A stretch of 11,430 bases of DNA from Halobacteriales archaeon QS_9_67_15 (GCA_003023165.1 PXSD01000173.1:17012-28441), one strand, 5' to 3'; positions 5,756 through 11,430 are shown, counted from the stretch's first letter. Program-made: numbers and translations. The notes: generated from the letters alone by a model not told the origin.

Positions 5756-7585
5756 TCAGTCGTCGGCAGTCATCTCTGAGGAGTCCTCGGCGTCGGACGC
5801 GCCACTGTCGGTGTCGTCGGAGTGCTCGCTGGTGTCGGTGGCGTGAGTACGCTCACTCTCGGCGTCGGAGACGGAGCCGTCCGTGGGCGAGCGTCCGTTC
5901 GCGTCGACGTCCGGGAGCGTGACGACGACGGTCGTCCCGCCGTCCGTGTCGTCGAACTCGACTGCACCGCCGCACTCGCGGACGACCCAGTTCACGAGCC
6001 AGAGCCCGACGCCGCTACCGTGTTCGAGTGCCGTCTCGCGCCCTTCCTCGATGATGACGCGTTCCTGGCGCTCGATCCCTGGCCCGTCGTCGGCGATCCG
6101 CACTTCCGCGAAGGGGCCGTCACGCCGGTACGCGACGACCCGTATCGTCGGCGACTCGCCGCCGTGTTCGGCGGCGTTCTCGAGCAGCTCCTCGAACGCG
6201 CGTTCGAGCGACGGTCCGCCGCTGACGGTCAGTTCCGACGGGACGCGGAGCCGAACGGTCACGTCGGAGTACCGTGATTCAATGGACTCGGCGAGCCCCT
6301 CCAGTCTGGCGGTCGCGTCGAAGCTCTCCCGGTCGTGGTCCTCGATAGTTCGGGAGACGCGGCCGATCTTCTCGCTGCGGGTCGAGACGGTGTCGATAGT
6401 CTCCTCGATCCGGTCGAGTCGCCGTCGCGCATCGCCGGCCGACAGGTCGATCTCGCGGCGGAGGAGCTCGGCGTTGCCGCGGACGACGTTCAACTCGTTG
6501 CGGAGATTGTGGCGGAGGACCCGGTTGAGGACGTCGAGACGCTGTCGACGCTGGCGTCTGTCGGTCACGTCGCGGAAGCTGACGACGCGGCCCGCGGTGC
6601 CGCCGCAGCTACGGTAGAGCGGCGAGACGCGGACGTCGTAGAAGCGGCAGCCGTCCTGGCTATCGAGTTCGAGTTCGGTTTTCCCAGTATCGAGTGATCC
6701 GATGGCGTCGGAGAGCTCGGGCGCGACAGACGACAGTGGCGTACCGACGATAGTTCCGGAGTTGACGTCCAGCAGGGCCGCGGCGGCCGGATTGACGTCG
6801 ACGATGCGGTCCTCGTCGTCGAGGATGAGGATGGGGTCGTCCATCTCGTCGATGACGGCTTCACGCCCGAGCTGGCGCGTCGCGGGGGTGACAGACAGCA
6901 GCCGGCCGCGAAAGAGCGTCGCGGTCATCACGAGGCCGGCGAAGACGAACGCGAGCCCCCGCAGTTCGTACTGGGGTGGGACGGTGCCGTACATGGTGAG
7001 CGCGTTGACGCCGACGGGGACGAAGATCGAACCGAGGAGGGCCGTCCCCTGGCTGCGAAAGAAGTCGGTCGTCCGGAGGTTCGTCCGGAGGAGCTCGAAT
7101 CCGCCCGCGACGACGAGCAGGTACGAGTAGCCGGTGTGGGCCCACATCCCGATGGCCTGGTCCCGGACGAGATACCCACTGCTCTCTGCGAGGACGATCC
7201 AGCGGTCTGTCCAGACGAGCCCGTGGTCGCCGTTGGTCCAGACGAGCGCCGCGAACACGACCGGTTCAACGAGCAGTATCGCGAGTGTCCGCCCGCGGGT
7301 CGCCCGGTCGCTCTCGACGTAGGCGAGTACCACTCCGAGCCACGCCAGCGGAAGGACCGTCGAGACGCTGGCGGCGACGTTCGACCAGTAGATCTTGTCG
7401 GCCAGCGTCGGTGTCGCGAGCGTCATCCCCTGCGCCAGCGCGACCACGCTCGCCGCGACGATGAACGCCGCGAGCGGTTTGGCACCCGCGCGGTCGCGGA
7501 ACACACAGACGAAGACTGCGACGCCGCTCCCCAGGATCGCCGCGAGGAGGACGACCGGCGCGAGGATCTGCGCTACCATCGACAC
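5756..7585 (-). CDS. Sensor histidine kinase with N-terminal 7TM region and PAS domain
   Basis: This 609-residue integral membrane sensor kinase has a complete domain set. Residues about 5-230 contain seven hydrophobic segments, the N-terminal 7TM sensor region found in many haloarchaeal kinases. A PAS domain (about 243-342, DDPILILDDEDRIVDVNPAA onward, ending FRDVTDRRQRR) follows. The phosphoacceptor helix has H359 in VLRHNLRNELNVV. The ATPase domain has an N box (ELLENAAEHG, 466-475), intact G1 (DDGPGI, 499-504) and G2 (GSGVGLWLV, 523-531). About 48 residues of low-complexity Asp/Ser/Thr tail close the protein. The GTG at 7585 is 25 bases from a TATA-like box; an ATG two codons downstream (7579) is an equally plausible start. 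No response regulator is adjacent, so the partner and stimulus are unknown. It lies downstream of the dehydrogenase/membrane-protein pair on the same strand but has its own promoter. Confidence 0.94.
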   Translation of the reverse strand: MSMVAQILAPVVLLAAILGSGVAVFVCVFRDRAGAKPLAAFIVAASVVALAQGMTLATPTLADKIYWSNVAASVSTVLPLAWLGVVLAYVESDRATRGRTLAILLVEPVVFAALVWTNGDHGLVWTDRWIVLAESSGYLVRDQAIGMWAHTGYSYLLVVAGGFELLRTNLRTTDFFRSQGTALLGSIFVPVGVNALTMYGTVPPQYELRGLAFVFAGLVMTATLFRGRLLSVTPATRQLGREAVIDEMDDPILILDDEDRIVDVNPAAAALLDVNSGTIVGTPLSSVAPELSDAIGSLDTGKTELELDSQDGCRFYDVRVSPLYRSCGGTAGRVVSFRDVTDRRQRRQRLDVLNRVLRHNLRNELNVVRGNAELLRREIDLSAGDARRRLDRIEETIDTVSTRSEKIGRVSRTIEDHDRESFDATARLEGLAESIESRYSDVTVRLRVPSELTVSGGPSLERAFEELLENAAEHGGESPTIRVVAYRRDGPFAEVRIADDGPGIERQERVIIEEGRETALEHGSGVGLWLVNWVVRECGGAVEFDDTDGGTTVVVTLPDVDANGRSPTDGSVSDAESERTHATDTSEHSDDTDSGASDAEDSSEMTADD

Positions 7586-7607
7586 AGCGTGGATTCCCGG
7601 TTCGATG

Positions 7608-7613
7608 ATATAA
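7608..7613 (-). promoter_or_regulatory. TATA-like box for the 7TM histidine kinase
   Basis: On the minus strand TTATAT is centred about 25 bases before the GTG at 7585 and 31 before the ATG at 7579. It is one of the clearest A/T boxes in the window and suggests the kinase is transcribed independently of the upstream membrane protein gene. Confidence 0.5.
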
Positions 7614-7692
7614 GTGTAGGTGGCCGGCTATCAGAATTGGATCGAGCCGCAACCGGCTGGCAATATCTCTTCGACGACGAGCGGGAGGACAC

Positions 7693-8022
7693 TCACTGGC
7701 GGCGGTTCGCGACTGCGGTCCAGACGCCGATCGCGCCCAGGAAGAGCGCGGGGACGAACGGGAGGACGAGGTAGGCGTCGCGCCACCCGAGCGGGAGCGA
7801 CTCGATGAAGTTCTGTGCCGACGGGAGGGCGATGATCGTCCACGGGATCACGAGAAACGCCAGGACCAGCGCGAGGACGAGCCCCCAGCCGCGGAGCCCG
7901 AACTCCTTCCCCGTCGGGTCGGGGACGTCGTAGCCGGCGCCGTCGGCGGACGACGCGGTCGACTCTGGGTCCCCGTCCGGACCGGGCGGGCTCTCGCTCT
8001 CGGTGGCCGACGCGTCACTCAT
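7693..8022 (-). CDS. Small membrane protein, 109 aa, unknown function
   Basis: I do not recognise a named family. The first 40 residues are hydrophilic, acidic and rich in Ser, Pro and Gly, with no signal peptide. A first hydrophobic helix lies at about 45-67 (WGLVLALVLAFLVIPWTIIAL), then a short loop with NFIESLPLGWRDAY, a second helix at about 84-103 (LVLPFVPALFLGAIGVWTAV), and the end NRRQ. This predicts two membrane helices with both ends probably cytoplasmic. The ATG overlaps the stop of the upstream dehydrogenase gene by eight bases (ATGAGTGA on the minus strand), so the two are very likely co-transcribed and translationally coupled. The coupling hints at a shared process, but no function can be named. 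Confidence 0.8.
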   Translation of the reverse strand: MSDASATESESPPGPDGDPESTASSADGAGYDVPDPTGKEFGLRGWGLVLALVLAFLVIPWTIIALPSAQNFIESLPLGWRDAYLVLPFVPALFLGAIGVWTAVANRRQ

Positions 8023-9061
8023 CGAATTCGCTGTCCGGAACGACGACGACCTTGCCGAAGCCTTCGCGGTCTTCGAGCAGTCCGTGCGCTCGGCCGGTCT
8101 CGCTCATCGGGAGCGTCTCGCGGACGCGCACGTCGAAGGTCCCGTCCCACACTTTCGCCAGCGCGTCGTCGACTTCGCCGGGGGTCGCCATCGTCGAGCC
8201 GAGTATCTCCAGCTGGTTCCAGAAGACGCGATTGACGTTCGTCTCCGGCGTGGCCCCCGCGGTCGCGCCACAGGTCACGACCCGCCCGCCCTTGACGAGG
8301 CTCTTCAGCGACTTGTCCCAGGTCTCGCCGCCGACGTGGTCGACGACCACGTCGACGCCGCGGCCGTCCGTTCGCTCGTAGATCTCGTCGGAGAAGTCGT
8401 TCTCCTCGTAGTTGATGGCGTGGTCCGCGCCGATCTCGCGGGCGTAGTCGAGTTTCTCGTCCGTGCTCGCGGTCGCGTACACCTCCGCACCGGCGAAGTC
8501 GGCGATCTGGACGGCCGCGTGCCCCACGCCGCCCGAGGCACCGAGTACGAGCACGGACTCGCCCGCTCGGAGTTCCGCCCGCGTCATCAGCATGCGCCAC
8601 GCGGTCTGGAACACGAGCGGCGCGGCGGCGGCGGTCTCCCAGTCGACGTGATCGGGAACTGCGACGAGGTTGTCCTCCGGGACGGCCGTGAACTCGCTGT
8701 GGACGCCGGGGACGTGCTCGCCGAGGAGGTGGTAGCTCTCACAGAGCGACTCCTCGCCGTCGCGGCAGAACTCGCAGTCGCCACAGCTGACGCCAGCGGA
8801 GACCGCGACGTGGTCGCCCGGCTCGAAGCGGGTGACGGCGTCGCCGACGGACTCGACGACGCCGGCCGCGTCGCTCCCGGGGACGTGCGGGAACTCGAGG
8901 TCGATCCCGGGGAGCCCCCGTCGTGTCCACACGTCGAGGTGGTTCAGCGCGCCCGCCTTCACGTCGACGAGGACCTCGTCTCGCCCCACGGTGGGACCCG
9001 GTCGTTCCGCGTACTCGACAACGTCTCGGTCGCCGTGCTCCGCGAACTGGACAGCGTACAT
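8015..9061 (-). CDS. Zinc-binding dehydrogenase / quinone oxidoreductase-like (MDR family)
   Basis: The 348-residue medium-chain dehydrogenase/reductase is cytoplasmic and NAD(P)H-dependent. The N-terminal GroES-like domain begins MYAVQFAEHGDRDVVEYAER and contains AGALNHLDVWTRRGLPG (37-53). The structural zinc lobe is complete: C93, C96, C99 and C107 in SCGDCEFCRDGEESLC. The cofactor domain has VLVLGASGGVGHAAVQIA (170-187) with the AxxGxxG nucleotide motif. The catalytic-zinc ligands of alcohol dehydrogenases are not visible: the usual Cys is replaced within ALNHLD, and the GHE motif reads GSD (62-64). It is therefore more likely a zinc-lobe-bearing quinone/enone reductase than a classical alcohol dehydrogenase; the substrate is unknown. 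The frame is open to 9268, but that extension is a poly-Ser shadow crossing the divergent moaB, and the ATG at 9061 begins the conserved MYAVQ start. Confidence 0.9.
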   Translation of the reverse strand: MYAVQFAEHGDRDVVEYAERPGPTVGRDEVLVDVKAGALNHLDVWTRRGLPGIDLEFPHVPGSDAAGVVESVGDAVTRFEPGDHVAVSAGVSCGDCEFCRDGEESLCESYHLLGEHVPGVHSEFTAVPEDNLVAVPDHVDWETAAAAPLVFQTAWRMLMTRAELRAGESVLVLGASGGVGHAAVQIADFAGAEVYATASTDEKLDYAREIGADHAINYEENDFSDEIYERTDGRGVDVVVDHVGGETWDKSLKSLVKGGRVVTCGATAGATPETNVNRVFWNQLEILGSTMATPGEVDDALAKVWDGTFDVRVRETLPMSETGRAHGLLEDREGFGKVVVVPDSEFDE

Positions 9062-9084
9062 ATCCGGAGTAACTCGCGCAGTGT

Positions 9085-9091
9085 GCAAAAC
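9085..9091 (-). promoter_or_regulatory. TATA-like box for the dehydrogenase
   Basis: GTTTTGC on the minus strand is centred about 27 bases before the ATG at 9061. This supports the short start rather than an upstream one. Confidence 0.35.
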
Positions 9092-9144
9092 GGTGACGAA
9101 CCGTCTGCCGTCCGTTCGGCGGAGTCCCTCCCGGTATGCTGGGG

Positions 9145-9151
9145 TTTTTGA
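9145..9151 (+). promoter_or_regulatory. TATA-like box for moaB
   Basis: TTTTTGA is centred about 26 bases before the ATG at 9174, consistent with a leaderless transcript and supporting that start codon over the longer open frame from 8832. Confidence 0.4.
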
Positions 9152-9173
9152 GTCGCTGTCTAGAATCGATCCC

Positions 9174-10274
9174 ATGGTCGATTTCCAGTCTCGCGACACC
9201 GACCGGGGGTACGGTGACGACGAGGACGACGAAGACGAACCCGACGATGCGGCGGACGCAACTGACAACGAAGCGACCGAGCGGTCCGGTCAGACCGACG
9301 CATCCAGCGAGGAGACGAGGAGAGACGAGGATTCCGGAAACCCTCAGAACGGCGAGTCCGACCCCGGAGACACCACTGCCGACGGGGCGACTGACACGGA
9401 AGCGACGGACGAGCCACCGACTACCGGCGGATCTGACCCGCTGTCCCCGTCTAGCGCCGACCCGGTCGGGGAGTCCGACCAAGACTCCGGTTCAGGCCCG
9501 GAATCCGGTTCCGATCCGGAATCCAGTCTGAATTTGGGGGCCGGTGAGCCCGACGATTCGAGCGCGGAAACCGGTCCTCCGGCGGAGTCGGAACAGTCGA
9601 GTCCATCGGGTGGTGAGGACGACCCGCTTGGGGAATCTGCCAGCCATTCCGGCTCGGAATCGGACGGTCACGAACACGGACACTCAGATGATCACGACCA
9701 CGGAGAACCAGGTGGTCACGACCACGCTCACGGGCATTCAGGCGGCCACGACCACGGAGAGACGGGCGGCCACGCCCACGCCCACGGGGCCGACGTAGAG
9801 TTGCTCGGCGTTGCGGTCGTTACGGTCTCCTCTACGCGCACACAGAAAGACGACCTGAGCGGCGACGTGATCCAGGCGCTGATCGAAGCGGCGGACCACG
9901 AAGTCGTCACGCGAGAGGTCATCAGGGATGACCTCGACGGCATCCAGACGACACTTCTCAACCTGACCGGCCGGGACGACGTGGACGTCGTCGTCACGAC
10001 CGGCGGCACCGGCGTGACACCGGACGACGTGACCGTCGAGGGAGCGCGACCGCTGTTCGACCGCGAACTCCCCGGGTTCGGGGAACTGTTCCGCATCCTC
10101 TCCTACGAGGAGATCGGGACGCGAGCGATGGTCTCCCGCGCGACGGCCGGGATGGTCGACGGCGTCCCCGTGTTCTGTCTCCCGGGTAGCGAAGCCGCCG
10201 CCAGACTCGGGACCGAGGAACTCGTCGTCGAGGAGATGGCCCACCTCGTCAGTCTCGCACGCCGCGACGACTGA
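9174..10274 (+). CDS. moaB: MoaB/Mog-type molybdenum cofactor protein with long acidic, His-rich N-terminal extension
   Basis: The C-terminal 160 residues (about 207-366) are a MoaB/MogA domain, which adenylylates molybdopterin before metal insertion in molybdenum/tungsten cofactor synthesis. Motifs: LLGVAVVTVSSTRT (210-223), VVVTTGGTGVTPDDVT (272-287), PGFGELFR (300-307) and SRATAGMVDGVPVFCLPGS (321-339). MoaB proteins are usually about 160-200 residues; this one has 366. Residues 1-165 are low-complexity and acidic (Asp, Glu, Ser, Gly, Thr, Pro), almost certainly disordered. Residues 166-204 hold 14 histidines in HDH/HGH patterns, a likely metal-binding stretch. From memory, a short His-rich leader is common in haloarchaeal MoaB, but this length is not. 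The ATG at 9174 has a TATA-like box 26 bases upstream. It diverges from the dehydrogenase; no other moa/moe genes are in the window. Confidence 0.92.
   Translation: MVDFQSRDTDRGYGDDEDDEDEPDDAADATDNEATERSGQTDASSEETRRDEDSGNPQNGESDPGDTTADGATDTEATDEPPTTGGSDPLSPSSADPVGESDQDSGSGPESGSDPESSLNLGAGEPDDSSAETGPPAESEQSSPSGGEDDPLGESASHSGSESDGHEHGHSDDHDHGEPGGHDHAHGHSGGHDHGETGGHAHAHGADVELLGVAVVTVSSTRTQKDDLSGDVIQALIEAADHEVVTREVIRDDLDGIQTTLLNLTGRDDVDVVVTTGGTGVTPDDVTVEGARPLFDRELPGFGELFRILSYEEIGTRAMVSRATAGMVDGVPVFCLPGSEAAARLGTEELVVEEMAHLVSLARRDD
9669..9785 (+). repeat. His-rich low-complexity repeat coding region in moaB
   Basis: The segment encodes residues 166-204 of MoaB, with repeated GGHDH-type units (GGHDHAHGHS, GGHDHGETGG, HAHAHG) and matching CACGACCAC/GGCCACGACCACG DNA repeats. 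It can bind divalent metal in principle and could expand or contract by slippage. Confidence 0.75.
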
Positions 10275-10353
10275 TACTGCCGGCTGTACCTTCGTGAAGA
10301 TATTCGCCGTCCCGGGGCGGCGAAATTCGTGACAGACGTACAGCCGGCAGTAT
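10274..10353. repeat. 80-bp double palindrome directly after moaB
   Basis: Outer arms ATACTGCCGGCTGTAC (10274-10289) and GTACAGCCGGCAGTAT (10338-10353) are perfect 16-bp inverted repeats. Inside, TTCGCCG (10303-10309) and CGGCGAA (10318-10324) form a second stem that extends to 11 bases with one mismatch, and TTCGTGA occurs twice (10291-10297, 10326-10332). The left arm begins at the last base of the moaB stop codon. It may be a terminator-like hairpin for moaB or a miniature element with terminal inverted repeats; GACT occurs on both sides, one base off on the left. Confidence 0.75.
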
Positions 10354-10430
10354 GACTCGCGACGGTCCGCGAGCCTGTCGTCCTGGCCCACGGTACGACC
10401 TGTCGTGCCACAGTAATCCGGCACCACCCT
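10354..10430. other. Gene-free spacer with two small dyads
   Basis: No credible gene is visible; a 31-codon frame from 10352 is unlikely. CTCGCG (10356-10361) pairs with CGCGAG (10368-10373), and GGTACGAC (10392-10399) pairs with GTCGTGCC (10402-10409) at seven of eight positions around a 2-base centre. The latter is operator-like, but no gene start is at a matching distance. Confidence 0.4.
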
Positions 10431-10433
10431 TTT

Positions 10434-10464
10434 ACAGTAGCTGGTAATACGATTTCTTTATTTA
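10434..10464 (+). repeat. Left arm of inverted repeat flanking the toxin-antitoxin pair
   Basis: This 31-bp arm (ACAGTAG...TTTCTTTATTTA) matches the reverse complement of 11290-11320 at 27 of 31 positions. The four differences are all transitions, suggesting age rather than chance. TTTA at 10431-10434 is repeated at 11320-11323 on the far side. Confidence 0.85.
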
Positions 10465-10468
10465 TAAT

Positions 10469-10488
10469 GGATGTCTGAACAAACATCC
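10469..10488. promoter_or_regulatory. Dyad upstream of the antitoxin promoter
   Basis: GGATGT (10469-10474) and ACATCC (10483-10488) are perfect 6-bp arms with an 8-base spacer. The centre is about 26 bases upstream of the TATA box, where an activator or second repressor contact could act. Role unknown. Confidence 0.35.
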
Positions 10489-10500
10489 TAAACAAAGCGG

Positions 10501-10508
10501 TTATATAA
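10501..10508 (+). promoter_or_regulatory. TATA box of the toxin-antitoxin operon
   Basis: TTATATAA is centred about 25 bases before the ATG at 10530, the standard spacing for a leaderless haloarchaeal transcript. It is the best TATA match in the window. Confidence 0.65.
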
Positions 10509-10510
10509 TC

Positions 10511-10527
10511 TCCCACACTAAGTGGGA
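10511..10527. promoter_or_regulatory. Candidate autoregulatory operator between TATA box and antitoxin start
   Basis: TCCCAC (10511-10516) and GTGGGA (10522-10527) form a perfect dyad with a 5-base spacer, lying between the TATA box and the ATG. A protein bound here would block transcription initiation. AbrB-type antitoxins usually repress their own operon by binding such dyads, so this is the likely site; binding is inferred. Confidence 0.5.
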
Positions 10528-10529
10528 AT

Positions 10530-10814
10530 ATGACTACGGTGGATTCGAAAGGACGAATCGTACTCCCGAAAGAAGTGCGAGAACGCCTCAATATCACTCC
10601 TGGTACAGAAGTCAACATCCGCGAAAAAGACGGGAAAGCCGTCATTGAACCTGAAGACGATCCCGAACAGATCATTGGCCGTATGACCCAACTCATCGCG
10701 GAAACGTCATCCAAACAAGAGAAGACGAAGCCGCTTGACGAAGGAGTAAACCCCATTGCAAAGAAGCACAGGGATGCGATTCGAAGCGGAGCAGAGGAAA
10801 ACAACAATGACTGA
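10530..10814 (+). CDS. AbrB/SpoVT-type antitoxin (VapB-like)
   Basis: The 94-residue protein would neutralise the PIN toxin encoded next and repress the operon. Residues about 3-43 form the swapped-hairpin AbrB domain: VDSKGRIVLPKEVRERLNI, then PGTEVNIREKDGKAVIEP. The C-terminal half (DPEQIIGRMTQLIAE, then SSKQEKTKPLDEG and NPIAKKHRDAIRSGAEE) is more basic and flexible, and by analogy with VapB proteins it is the toxin-binding part. The ATG at 10530 fits the TATA box at 10501 exactly. Its stop overlaps the toxin's start by eight bases (ATGACTGA, 10807-10814), so the pair is translationally coupled. It is less GC-rich than genes to the left and lies inside the inverted-repeat cassette. Confidence 0.88.
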   Translation: MTTVDSKGRIVLPKEVRERLNITPGTEVNIREKDGKAVIEPEDDPEQIIGRMTQLIAETSSKQEKTKPLDEGVNPIAKKHRDAIRSGAEENNND

Positions 10815-11274
10815 CGCTGATGAACCGTATCTTCTCGATGTCGGTGTGATAGCCCTCGCACACACAGCGGCTCCAGTCCGTGACTCTGCGCTCTCGTACG
10901 TCCGAGATGCCATCGCTGGCGACATAGATGCCGTTGTTCCGTATCCGGCGCTAGTCGGAGCACACATTGTCCTGACGACGTACTATGGGCATTCCAACAC
11001 AGACGCATCTCGTCTGCTCCAGAATTTCATGGACGCAAAACGAATCCATTGGTATGACGGAATACCCGAGGACATAGTTCGGGGTGGACTTTCTCAGGCG
11101 AGTGAAGCAAACGTTGGTGGATGGGACGGGTACTATGCTCAGGTAGCGATAGAAGAAGGAGTGAATACAGTATTGACGATTGACGATGACTTTGACCGGT
11201 TTGATTCGTTCGATACCGAGGTTATTCTCTCACCCGACGAATTTAGCGAACTGAACACATTTCTTGGGGGCTGA
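10807..11274 (+). CDS. PIN domain toxin (VapC-like ribonuclease)
   Basis: The 155-residue protein resembles haloarchaeal PIN proteins paired with AbrB antitoxins; VapC-type toxins are metal-dependent ribonucleases that cleave tRNA or rRNA. The first acidic residue is D11 in YLLDVGVIALAH, a third is D107 in GGWDGYYAQVA, and a cluster D126-D128/D130 lies in LTIDDDFDRF. The second conserved acid of canonical PIN domains (usually Glu in a LAEL-like helix) is not obvious: the corresponding stretch reads VVPYPALVGAHIVLTTYYG, without Glu or Asp. The frame opens at 10756, but the ATG at 10807, overlapping the antitoxin stop by eight bases, is the natural coupled start and gives MTDADEPYLLD. The missing acid may be a family trait or may mean weak activity, so a ribonuclease role is inferred. 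Confidence 0.82.
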   Translation: MTDADEPYLLDVGVIALAHTAAPVRDSALSYVRDAIAGDIDAVVPYPALVGAHIVLTTYYGHSNTDASRLLQNFMDAKRIHWYDGIPEDIVRGGLSQASEANVGGWDGYYAQVAIEEGVNTVLTIDDDFDRFDSFDTEVILSPDEFSELNTFLGG

Positions 11275-11289
11275 TTTCGTCCTCCAGTC

Positions 11290-11320
11290 TGAATAAAGAA
11301 ACCGTATTACTAACTACTGT
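11290..11320 (-). repeat. Right arm of inverted repeat flanking the toxin-antitoxin pair
   Basis: The arm reads TGAATAAAGAAACC...ACTACTGT on the plus strand and is the inverted partner of 10434-10464 (27 of 31 matching). It begins 15 bases after the toxin stop codon. Just outside it, TTTACAATAG (11320-11329) also resembles the left edge TTTACAGTAG in direct orientation at nine of ten positions. Confidence 0.85.
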
Positions 11321-11329
11321 TTACAATAG

Positions 11330-11430
11330 ACGATCCGACTTCGCGTCGCTTCGCGGCTGAATCGGGAGATTTCGTTTTACTATTTGAATCTTGTGGCGCT
11401 TCACGACGATTAACGCGAGTTGTCGGCTGT
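11330..11430. other. Window end, no gene recognised
   Basis: About 100 bases after the cassette contain no credible coding frame, RNA gene or clear promoter. A gene could begin beyond the edge. Confidence 0.4.

Larger units (their letters stand above)
10435..11319. mobile_element. Candidate mobile cassette carrying an AbrB/PIN toxin-antitoxin module
   Basis: About 885 bp run from CAGTAG to CTACTG and are bounded by roughly 30-bp terminal inverted repeats. TTTA lies on each outer side (10431-10434 and 11320-11323) as a possible 4-bp target duplication. The interior holds only the promoter region, the antitoxin and the toxin, with no transposase, so movement would need an enzyme supplied from elsewhere. 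The interior is visibly AT-richer than the rest of the window and its codon use is less GC-biased, which fits recent arrival. Alternatives are a diverged remnant of a larger element, or an inverted pair of regulatory sequences. The inverted repeat is directly visible; mobility is inferred. Confidence 0.5.

Noticed and set aside
8003..9151. 382-codon plus-strand frame opposite the dehydrogenase
   Set aside because: It is antisense to a clear MDR-family gene that has conserved motifs; the frame itself shows only low-information Val/Asp/Arg composition.
9062..9268. N-terminal extension of the dehydrogenase with a poly-Ser run
   Set aside because: It is antisense to the moaB start; the conserved family start is MYAVQ at 9061, and a TATA-like box lies just upstream of that.
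10352..10447. 31-codon frame between the palindrome and the cassette
   Set aside because: It starts inside the palindrome arm, ends inside the inverted-repeat arm, and has no promoter or recognisable features.
10103..11008. 301-codon minus-strand frame across the moaB end and the toxin-antitoxin genes
   Set aside because: It crosses two strongly supported plus-strand genes and both palindromes, and it has no domain signature.
1..11430. tRNA or rRNA genes
   Set aside because: No cloverleaf-like segment, GTTCRA-type T-loop context or rRNA-like sequence was recognised on reading; a dedicated search (tRNAscan-SE, Infernal) was not possible.

Overview
The window looks like chromosomal DNA of a haloarchaeon. 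It is GC-rich, nearly all predicted proteins are strongly acidic (rich in Asp and Glu), several families are typical of haloarchaea (amphi-Trp domain protein, 7TM histidine kinase, haloarchaeal AbrB/PIN pair, His-rich MoaB), and TATA-like boxes sit about 25-29 bases before many start codons, as expected for leaderless haloarchaeal transcripts. I name no genus. All family assignments come from reading motifs by eye; no database search was run.

Layout, left to right. 1-1065 (+) is the 3' part of a PAS-histidine kinase cut by the window edge, followed by a 54-residue two-helix membrane protein (1115-1279, +). An amphi-Trp protein (1297-1581) and carA, the carbamoyl-phosphate synthase small subunit (1684-2754), lie on the minus strand. 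Divergent from carA is an Lrp/AsnC regulator (2858-3271, +), whose 3' end is tandemly duplicated in 57-bp units. A PHP-domain phosphoesterase (3399-4067, -) and a diacylglycerol-kinase-like lipid kinase (4118-5023, +) diverge from one AT-rich box that lies equally far from both starts. Next come a type 1 isopentenyl-diphosphate isomerase (5103-5711, +), a convergent 7TM-PAS histidine kinase (5756-7585, -), a small membrane protein (7693-8022, -) that overlaps the end of a zinc-binding dehydrogenase (8015-9061, -), and a divergent MoaB with a very long acidic and His-rich N-terminal extension (9174-10274, +).

From about 10275 the character changes. An 80-bp double palindrome follows moaB. After it comes a visibly AT-richer AbrB/PIN toxin-antitoxin pair (10530-11274, +). 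The pair is bracketed by 31-bp imperfect inverted repeats (27 of 31 matching) with a TTTA at each outer edge. This looks like a small mobile cassette carrying a VapBC-type module. A dyad between its TATA box and start codon is a good candidate for an autoregulatory operator.

How the genes relate: carA and the Lrp regulator form a likely regulator-target pair for nitrogen, pyrimidine or arginine metabolism. The lipid kinase and the isomerase are neighbours with plausible roles in isoprenoid and lipid metabolism. The dehydrogenase and small membrane protein are probably co-transcribed. The two histidine kinases have no response regulator nearby. The most interesting items are the inverted-repeat-bounded toxin-antitoxin cassette, the isomerase without its catalytic cysteine, the MoaB extension, and the tandem duplication of the regulator's 3' end.
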